Source of the DNA: Patescibacteria group bacterium
GTDB taxonomy: Bacteria; Patescibacteriota; Patescibacteriia; UBA9934
Assembly (NCBI GenBank): GCA_018818445.1
Contig: JAHISC010000017.1
Location: 1-7,478, forward strand
Length of the DNA stretch: 7,478 nucleotides
Reading direction: 5' to 3'
Shown here: one piece after another, positions 1 through 4,544 of the stretch
Layout of the letters: each line of letters starts with the position of its first letter
Position numbering within the stretch: position 1 is the stretch's first letter
Position numbers and translations under genes: made by a program
Notes under the pieces: generated by a model
The model's input: only the letters and a program-made list of their open reading frames with translations
Databases searched by the model: none
Told to the model about the DNA's origin: nothing

Positions 1-1225
1 CGTACAAAGGGAATTTTGAAGTCATTTCTTTTACACGATCTCTGATGTCTAATAGTATTTTTTCATCATCATGATGCTCAATCGCTTCATCAATCCACTC
101 AGCAATTTGCTTCATCTCCTCCTCTTTCATCCCTCGAGTCGTTAGGGCTGGAGTTCCCAAGCGAATTCCGGATGGATCAAACGGCGAACGCGGATCATCA
201 GGAATCATATTTTTGTTTACTGTGATCCCGGCTTTGTCTAGTGCTGCTTCTGCTTCTTTACCAGTTATTCCCTTTGGCGTTACATCAATAAGTAGCAAGT
301 GATTATCGGTACCACCAAACATCAAACGGAAACCTTTTTCTTGCAGTCCAGCTTCCAAAACTTTAGCGTTCTTTTTAATTTGCTTAGCGTACTCTTTAAA
401 CTCAGGTTGCATCACTTCTTTAAAAGCAATAGCTTTGGCAGCAATGACATTCTCGTGCGGCCCGCCTTGTAGACCGGGAAAAACGGCTTTATCAACAACT
501 TTAGCAAATTCTTTTTTACACATAATCATACCGCCACGTGGCCCGCGTAGAGTTTTATGTGTAGTGGTTGTAACGATATCAAATATTGGTACAGGATTAT
601 TCATCTCACCGGCAGCAATTAGCCCGGCAATATGAGCGATGTCAGCCATGGTGATCGCCTCAATTTCATCAGCTATCCTTTTTACACCCTCATAATCAAT
701 TTCGCGCGAATAAGCGGAATATCCAACAAGAATTAATTTTGGTTTGAACTCCAGTGCCATCTGACGCAAGTTATCCAAGTCAAGCAAACCATTCTCGTCA
801 GTTTTATAACGAACAAAGTTATAAATTTTTGCCGACTGAGTAATGGGGTGTCCGTGTGTTAAATGTCCACCGTGCGACAAATCCATACCAAGTACCGTGT
901 CACCGGGATTTAAGACAGCTTCGTATGCCGCGATGTTGGCCGGGGCGCCGGAAAGCGGTTGCACATTTACATGTTCTGCACCAAAAATTTCTTTGGCTCT
1001 ATCGATGGCTAATTGTTCAATCTCATCAATAAATTGGCAACCGCCGTAATAGCGTTTGCCGGGATAGCCTTCAGAGTACTTGTTGGTGGCAACTGAGCCT
1101 AAGGCTTCCAAAACTGCCAGAGAAACAAAGTTCTCAGAAGGGATCATTTCTAAACCTTCGCGTTGGCGTTCAAGTTCTTTTTGCAAAGAATCAGCCACGT
1201 CAGGATCATAGTTTCGAATATTCAT
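1..1225 (-). CDS. glyA: Serine hydroxymethyltransferase, 3' end cut by the window edge
   Basis: This PLP enzyme interconverts serine and glycine while loading a one-carbon unit on tetrahydrofolate, in the cytoplasm. Translating the minus strand from the ATG at 1225-1223 gives 408 codons with no stop before the edge. Visible motifs are PSENF (Ser30), NKYSEGYPGKRYYGG (Tyr50, Glu52), SHGGHLTHG, MADIAHIAGL (Asp195, His198) and TTTTHKTLRGPRGG, whose Lys224 matches the PLP-binding Lys229 of E. coli. By remembered alignment the visible end, KFPLY, corresponds to the last residues of E. coli GlyA, so only a few codons should be missing. Departures from E. coli are SGAPAN for SGSQAN and GGCQF for GGCEY. 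No Shine-Dalgarno precedes the ATG, and a good -10 box lies only 8 bases upstream, so the mRNA may be leaderless. Identity is very secure. Confidence 0.96.
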   Translation of the reverse strand, partial: MNIRNYDPDVADSLQKELERQREGLEMIPSENFVSLAVLEALGSVATNKYSEGYPGKRYYGGCQFIDEIEQLAIDRAKEIFGAEHVNVQPLSGAPANIAAYEAVLNPGDTVLGMDLSHGGHLTHGHPITQSAKIYNFVRYKTDENGLLDLDNLRQMALEFKPKLILVGYSAYSREIDYEGVKRIADEIEAITMADIAHIAGLIAAGEMNNPVPIFDIVTTTTHKTLRGPRGGMIMCKKEFAKVVDKAVFPGLQGGPHENVIAAKAIAFKEVMQPEFKEYAKQIKKNAKVLEAGLQEKGFRLMFGGTDNHLLLIDVTPKGITGKEAEAALDKAGITVNKNMIPDDPRSPFDPSGIRLGTPALTTRGMKEEEMKQIAEWIDEAIEHHDDEKILLDIRDRVKEMTSKFPLY

Positions 1226-1233
1226 ACAGTCAC

Positions 1234-1262
1234 ATTCTACGCTGTACTTAAAAGATGTACAA
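1234..1262 (-). promoter_or_regulatory. Predicted glyA promoter, nearly leaderless
   Basis: Read on the minus strand there is TTGTAC (1262-1257), a 17-base spacer and TAGAAT (1239-1234). TAGAAT matches the sigma70-type -10 box at five of six positions, and TTGTAC keeps the TTG of the -35 box. The -10 box ends 8 bases before the glyA ATG, so transcription would begin at or next to the start codon. This agrees with the absence of a ribosome binding site. The call rests on sequence only. Confidence 0.45.
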
Positions 1263-1274
1263 ATCCGGGGCTTT

Positions 1275-1283
1275 TGATACAAT
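1275..1283 (+). promoter_or_regulatory. Predicted extended -10 promoter for murC
   Basis: The plus strand carries TGATACAAT, which fits an extended -10 element (TGn plus TACAAT, five of six positions). No good -35 box is present at the usual distance; the bases around 1255-1260 overlap the predicted -35 of the divergent glyA promoter. Initiation would fall near 1290, giving a short leader that begins at or just before AGAGGA (1288-1293), the likely murC ribosome binding site, which lies 11 bases before the ATG. Confidence 0.45.
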
Positions 1284-1304
1284 TAGCAGAGGAACGAAAA
1301 AACT

Positions 1305-2642
1305 ATGGAAGAAGCAAAATACGTACATATTATAGGAATTGGAGGTATCGGTACTTCAGCTGTGGCTAAGTGGTGGAAAGATCAGGGCGCGACTGTAAGC
1401 GGTTCGGACATGCATCCTTCACAGATAATTGACGATCTGGAAAAACATGAAATTAAGACCAAGATTGGTCACTTTGCCGATAACGTACCAACTGACTGTG
1501 ACCTGATTATTTACTCTAAAGCAGTTCCTGACACTAATGTAGAGCGTCAAATTGCAGTAGAGCGTGGCATTACTGAATTATCTTATCCTGAATTTTTAGG
1601 TGAATTAGCAAAAACAAAAAAGACGATTGCTGTTTCGGGTACTAACGGAAAAAGTACAACCACGGCTATGGTTGCAAAGATATTAATTGACGCCGGGCTT
1701 GATCCGACCGTGATTTTGGGTTCAAAAATGGTTGAGCTGACAGATGGAAATTTACGAGTTGGCGCTGGTGATTGGTTTGTTGTTGAAGCTTGTGAGCACA
1801 TGGCTAGTATGTTGAACATAGTGCCTGATATTGCCGTTGTTACTAATATTGAAGAAGATCATTTAGATTTTTATAAAGACATCGATGATATTCGTGAAAC
1901 ATTTGCTAAATGGATTGCTTCTGCCAAACAGTTTGTCGTGCTCAATCTCAAAGATGAGCAGTCAGAAAAACTGGAGGCCAAGAATTTGCGCAAGTTTGAT
2001 ATCGAAAAAAGAACTTCAGGTCGCGGAGAACAAAGTTTCACAGTTAAAAGTCCTGGTACTTCCGCTAATGGAGCAGAAGTAAAATTAAAAATCCCTGGTG
2101 AATTTAATGCTATGAATTCAGCAGCAGCTGCCACGGCCGCTGCTTTAGCTGGAGTTGACTCAAACATGATTGCCAAAGCACTTGGTAATTTTAAAGGTAT
2201 CTGGCGTAGATTTGAAAACGTTGGAAAATGGAAGGAAACCGATGTTTATAGTGATTATGCCCATCATCCCACAGCTATTGAGGGAACACTGAAAGCTTTT
2301 AAAGAATTTTTTCCAGAGCGTCGTTTAGTAATTTGTTTTGAACCGCATCAACATTCGCGTACTCACGAATTGTTCGATGAATTTGTTGAGTCGTTTGATT
2401 TGGCTGATGTTTTAATTTTGTCGGAAGTATATCGCGTAACAGGTCGTACTGAAGAGGAATTTGAAGGCTCGAAAGAGTTAGCTGAAGCTATAGAACGTCG
2501 AGGCAAGATTGATACAGTCAAATATGCCAAGGATTTAAAAGCAGCAGAAGATGAACTGCGTGATTTGGTTGAACCTGAGGACATTGTGGTGATTATGGGC
2601 GCCGGTCCAATCGACAATTTAGCGAGGAAACTTGCCGGTTGA
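1305..2642 (+). CDS. murC: UDP-N-acetylmuramate ligase, MurC type
   Basis: This ATP-dependent Mur ligase adds the first amino acid (normally L-alanine) to UDP-MurNAc in the cytoplasm. At 445 residues it is shorter than E. coli MurC (491) but has the three-domain layout. Residues 11-16 are the GIGGIG of the N-terminal UDP-binding fold. Residues 112-119 (GTNGKSTT) form the ATP P-loop, EACEH is at 161-165, TNIEEDH at 180-186 starts the metal and substrate region, and DYAHHPT (His320, His321) opens the C-terminal domain, followed by FEPHQHSRT. The P-loop is usually GTHGKTTT in MurC, and the EACEH block usually EADESD. DYAHHPTAI is also reminiscent of Mpl, the peptide-recycling ligase, so substrate choice is less certain than fold. 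The chosen ATG has AGAGGA upstream. The gene stops at TGA and is followed, after the cassette, by murB. Confidence 0.9.
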   Translation: MEEAKYVHIIGIGGIGTSAVAKWWKDQGATVSGSDMHPSQIIDDLEKHEIKTKIGHFADNVPTDCDLIIYSKAVPDTNVERQIAVERGITELSYPEFLGELAKTKKTIAVSGTNGKSTTTAMVAKILIDAGLDPTVILGSKMVELTDGNLRVGAGDWFVVEACEHMASMLNIVPDIAVVTNIEEDHLDFYKDIDDIRETFAKWIASAKQFVVLNLKDEQSEKLEAKNLRKFDIEKRTSGRGEQSFTVKSPGTSANGAEVKLKIPGEFNAMNSAAAATAAALAGVDSNMIAKALGNFKGIWRRFENVGKWKETDVYSDYAHHPTAIEGTLKAFKEFFPERRLVICFEPHQHSRTHELFDEFVESFDLADVLILSEVYRVTGRTEEEFEGSKELAEAIERRGKIDTVKYAKDLKAAEDELRDLVEPEDIVVIMGAGPIDNLARKLAG

Positions 2643-2657
2643 CATGAATATTAGCCG

Positions 2658-2676
2658 TTATCCTTTACCATCCCGA
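2658..2676 (+). repeat. Left inverted repeat of the GIY-YIG cassette
   Basis: This 19-base sequence begins 15 bases after the murC stop codon. It matches the reverse complement of 3088-3105 except for one extra C and one T/C substitution. Its inner half, ACCATCCCGA, recurs in direct orientation at 2720-2729. Confidence 0.6.
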
Positions 2677-2760
2677 CGCGTTAGAACGAACGTTAGTGAT
2701 CGAGCTACTCACACTTTTCACCATCCCGACCGAGCCTGAGCGAACGAAGTGAACCGAAGG
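2667..2760 (+). repeat. Two degenerate tandem repeat units upstream of the GIY-YIG gene
   Basis: ACCATCCCGAC occurs at 2667-2677 and again at 2720-2730. Each copy is followed by a related segment with CGAACG, then AGTGA, then CGA, so a unit of about 50 bases appears twice. The first unit also contains CGTTAG twice (2679-2684 and 2691-2696), a 12-base spacing. The second unit continues into a purine-rich GCGAGCGGAGGGAGC run (2760-2774) that precedes the nuclease start codon. No other gene is visible here. Confidence 0.5.
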
Positions 2761-2787
2761 CGAGCGGAGGGAGCTAACACCAAACAG

Positions 2788-3072
2788 ATGTTCTACGTCT
2801 ATATCATGACAAACCCAACAAATCGAGTCTTATATGTCGGATTTACATCAGATCTGGCTAGGCGTGTTTATGAGCATCGGAATAAGTTAGCAGACAGCTT
2901 TACTAAGAAGTATAATGTGATTAAATGCGTATACTATGAATGTGGAGATAATTATGACGCTGTTTTAGCCAGAGAAAAGCAATTAAAGAATTGGAGAAGA
3001 GATAAGAAGGAATTTATAATTAATCAGAAAAATCCGAATTGGGGTGATTTATATGATGAAATAACCAGTTAG
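2788..3072 (+). CDS. Small stand-alone GIY-YIG nuclease domain protein
   Basis: The 94-residue protein is almost exactly one GIY-YIG nuclease domain, the fold of UvrC's N-terminal nuclease and of some homing endonucleases. The first half-motif is YVYI (3-6) and the second is LYVGFT (15-20, Tyr16 and Gly18). These are followed by SDLARRVYEH with the catalytic arginine at 25 or 26 and His30, and by LAREKQLKNW with the metal-binding glutamate at 63. The end NPNWGDLYDEI is typical of the small YhbQ/UPF0213-like group common in CPR and Bacteroidetes. I chose the ATG at 2788 because homology begins there. An in-frame GTG at 2749 would add 13 residues translated from the repeat, which look artificial. 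GGAGG at 2766 is 17 bases from the ATG, too far for a standard site. Substrate and role are unknown; repair, homing or repeat mobilisation are possible. Confidence 0.9.
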   Translation: MFYVYIMTNPTNRVLYVGFTSDLARRVYEHRNKLADSFTKKYNVIKCVYYECGDNYDAVLAREKQLKNWRRDKKEFIINQKNPNWGDLYDEITS

Positions 3073-3094
3073 ACCCCTCGGCTGCGCTCGGGGT
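3073..3094 (+). repeat. Palindromic GAGCG-type repeat after the GIY-YIG gene
   Basis: ACCCC (3073-3077) can pair with GGGGT (3090-3094) around a 12-base GC-rich loop, directly behind the nuclease stop codon. No run of T follows, so it is a poor intrinsic terminator on the plus strand. Its minus strand reads CCCCGAGCGCAGCCGAGGGG, an inverted relative of the motif upstream of the gene. Confidence 0.45.
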
Positions 3095-3105
3095 GGTAAA
3101 GATAA
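3088..3105 (-). repeat. Right inverted repeat of the GIY-YIG cassette
   Basis: The minus strand reads TTATCTTTACCACCCCGA, the partner of 2658-2676. It ends one base before the murB ATG at 3107. The murB leader is therefore made of repeat sequence, and the only Shine-Dalgarno-like stretch (GGGGTGG, 3090-3096) lies inside it. Confidence 0.6.
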
Positions 3106-3106
3106 T

Positions 3107-4069
3107 ATGACTGACATCACAACAAAATTAAAAGTATTATTTGGTGATCGACTCAAAATCGATGAACCGCTTGCGAAGCATTTGAATTTTCGTATTGGTG
3201 GGCCTGCTAAGTGGTTTGCGGAAGTAAAAACAGTTGATGAATTGAAAAAGGCGTATCAGATAGCTAAGGATAACGATGTTCCTATTTTTGTACTTGGCGG
3301 TGGCTCAAATTCACTTGCAAGCGACGAGGGTTTTGCTGGTCTTGTCTTAAAGATAGCGATGCGCGAGATTAAGGTTGATGAAACAACGGTAACTGCAGAG
3401 GCTGGTGTTATTTCTTCAGCTCTGGCCAGACAAACAGCAAAGGCCGGTCTTAAAGGTTTTACTTGGGCGGTATCGCTTCCAGGAACTATTGGTGGAGCAG
3501 TACGCGGCAATGCTGGTTGCTTTGGCGGAGAGACTAAGGATTATTTAAAGAGCATCGAAGTTTTTCGTGATGGAGAAATTGTGACATTAATGCGGGATGA
3601 TTTGAAATTTGGTTATAGAGACTCAGTTATTAAACACTCAGACGACATCATATTGAGCGCGACCTTTGAATTGGAAAAAGGTGATTCTGTAGAATTGAAC
3701 GCAGACATTGAGGAAATGTTAGCAAAGCGAAAAGCTACCCAGCCAACCAACGCTGGTTCCGCCGGTTGTATGTTTAAAAATTACGAGTTTAGCGATGAAT
3801 CAGAGTTGGTTAAACTCAAAGCTGATGCCGATATACCAGTTTCAATGCTAGAGAATAAAAAAATTTCAGTTGGCTGGCTGATTGACCAAATGGGATTTAA
3901 AGGTGAAAAAATTGGTGATGCTATGGTTAGTGAAGAACATGCAAATTTTTTAGTAAACCTTGGAAAAGCAACTGCCAGCGACGTTATGCAGTTGATCTCG
4001 ATGATTAAGATGGCAGCGCGCGATCGCTATGGTATTCAGCTGGAAGAAGAAGTGCAATATTTTGGATAA
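3107..4069 (+). CDS. murB: UDP-N-acetylenolpyruvoylglucosamine reductase (MurB)
   Basis: This FAD enzyme uses NADPH to reduce UDP-GlcNAc-enolpyruvate to UDP-MurNAc, the substrate of MurC. The 320 residues fit the shorter type II MurB family. The N-terminal HLNFRIGGPAKWF and the FAD-binding VLGGGSN (Gly64-Asn68) are followed by LPGTIGGAVRGNAGCFGGE. Next come FGYRDS with Arg171, AGSAGCMFKN (residues 216-225), SEEHANFLVN and the terminal LEEEVQYFG, where Glu315 is the likely catalytic acid. The residue at the catalytic serine position (E. coli Ser229) is Cys221, a variation I believe occurs in other type II enzymes. The ATG is the natural start by homology. It is preceded only by a weak GGGGTGG that belongs to the neighbouring repeat. 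The gene presumably shares a transcript with murC, now interrupted by the cassette. Confidence 0.95.
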   Translation: MTDITTKLKVLFGDRLKIDEPLAKHLNFRIGGPAKWFAEVKTVDELKKAYQIAKDNDVPIFVLGGGSNSLASDEGFAGLVLKIAMREIKVDETTVTAEAGVISSALARQTAKAGLKGFTWAVSLPGTIGGAVRGNAGCFGGETKDYLKSIEVFRDGEIVTLMRDDLKFGYRDSVIKHSDDIILSATFELEKGDSVELNADIEEMLAKRKATQPTNAGSAGCMFKNYEFSDESELVKLKADADIPVSMLENKKISVGWLIDQMGFKGEKIGDAMVSEEHANFLVNLGKATASDVMQLISMIKMAARDRYGIQLEEEVQYFG

Positions 4070-4080
4070 CTCCATCACTC

Positions 4081-4104
4081 AATAACTAAATAACTAATTA
4101 ACTT
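4081..4104 (+). repeat. AT-rich octamer repeat in the hpf leader
   Basis: AATAACTA occurs twice in tandem (4081-4088 and 4089-4096), followed by the related ATTAACTT (4097-4104). TAA appears every four bases at 4083, 4087, 4091, 4095 and 4099, so stops occur in all three plus-strand frames between murB and hpf. The segment has no Shine-Dalgarno sequence. It could be an unstructured leader that favours initiation at the hpf ATG five bases later. Confidence 0.6.
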
Positions 4105-4108
4105 CAAT

Positions 4109-4471
4109 ATGCGTATCGCAGAACTTCAAGGAACAAATTTAGAACTTACCGACGCCATTAAACAATACGTCGATGATAAACTAGCCGGAGTTGCAAAATT
4201 AACTGAAAAGTTTGAGCCATGCGACGCTCGAGTTGAAGTTGGAAAAACACAGACTGGTCAGCAGAAGGGAAACATCTTTCGTGCAGAGTTTAACTTGACT
4301 ATTCCTGGAGTAGTACTTCGATCAGAAACAATCAAAGATGATTTGTATGCCGCAATCGATGAAGCATCAGATGAATTAAAGAGACAAGTTAAACGCTATA
4401 AAGAAAAGTTACAGGATGCAGATCGTGTGAAGATAGAAGCCTCAAGTTTTGAGCATACAGAAGAGTTCTAA
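4109..4471 (+). CDS. hpf: Short ribosome hibernation promoting factor (HPF/RaiA family)
   Basis: Members of this family bind the small ribosomal subunit in the mRNA/tRNA channel and hold ribosomes inactive during starvation. The 120 residues form one domain. The start, MRIAELQGTNLELTDAIKQY, with VDDKLAGVAKL, is the usual beta-alpha opening. A middle beta region (ARVEVGKTQTG..FRAEFNLTIPG) follows, and then the second helix DLYAAIDEASDELKRQVKRYKEK (residues 77-99). There is a short acidic tail and no C-terminal dimerisation domain of the long HPF type, so by family knowledge it should behave like the short YfiA/HPF proteins. No ribosome binding site is seen before the ATG; the leader is the TAA-rich repeat. 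It precedes secA, an order also familiar from Firmicutes. The gene symbol follows the family and could equally be raiA. Confidence 0.93.
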   Translation: MRIAELQGTNLELTDAIKQYVDDKLAGVAKLTEKFEPCDARVEVGKTQTGQQKGNIFRAEFNLTIPGVVLRSETIKDDLYAAIDEASDELKRQVKRYKEKLQDADRVKIEASSFEHTEEF

Positions 4472-4493
4472 TCGCTGGCCATCTCAGAGTGAC

Positions 4494-4530
4494 AAAAGCC
4501 TGAACCTTGAAAAATTTGGGCTTTTCAGGC
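4494..4530 (+). promoter_or_regulatory. Inverted repeats allowing two competing hairpins between hpf and secA
   Basis: GCCTGAA (4498-4504) can pair with TTCAGGC (4524-4530). Alternatively AAAAGCC (4494-4500) can pair with GGCTTTT (4519-4525). The two seven-base stems share bases at 4498-4500 and 4524-4525, so they cannot form together. Loops are 19 and 18 bases. No T tract follows the first stem, so it is not a convincing terminator, although the second stem ends in CTTTT. It may be a weak terminator, an RNA processing site or an attenuator-like switch ahead of secA. Confidence 0.4.
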
Positions 4531-4535
4531 ATAGT
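4507..4535 (+). promoter_or_regulatory. Possible secA promoter
   Basis: TTGAAA (4507-4512) matches the -35 consensus at five of six positions. After a 17-base spacer, CATAGT (4530-4535) matches the -10 consensus at four of six. Initiation would fall near 4542, just before the secA ATG at 4545. The only ribosome-binding sequence is a weak TTAGG (4535-4539) five bases from the ATG. The boxes lie inside the inverted repeats, so this call competes with the hairpin reading. Confidence 0.3.
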
Positions 4536-4544
4536 TAGGCCATT

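Larger units (their letters stand above)
2658..3105 (+). mobile_element. Putative GIY-YIG cassette bounded by inverted repeats
   Basis: A stretch of about 448 bases between murC and murB holds one small nuclease gene. It is bounded by TTATCCTTTACCATCCCGA on the left (2658-2676) and, on the opposite strand on the right (3105-3088), TTATCTTTACCACCCCGA. These differ by one indel and one substitution. Inside each end lies a GAGCG-type motif in opposite orientation: CCTGAGCGAACG onward at 2735 on the left, and CCCCGAGCGCAGCCGAGG on the minus strand of the right end. The gene uses AGA/AGG for four of seven arginines, whereas murC mostly uses CGN. Inverted ends, a lone nuclease gene and different codon use support a mobile or formerly mobile unit. 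No target-site duplication was identified, and mobility is inferred. Confidence 0.5.

Noticed and set aside
435..1049. Plus-strand open frames of 66-68 codons over glyA
   Set aside because: They lie opposite the conserved glyA coding sequence and show no protein-like features.
2643..2646. TGA at the murC end read as glycine (code 25)
   Set aside because: Read-through would add only CAT GAA TAT before TAG, and no in-frame TGA occurs in about 1,900 sense codons of the other genes, so TGA is a normal stop.
2749..2787. GTG-initiated 13-residue extension of the GIY-YIG protein
   Set aside because: The extra residues (NRRRAEGANTKQ) are a translation of the repeat, and family similarity starts at the ATG at 2788.
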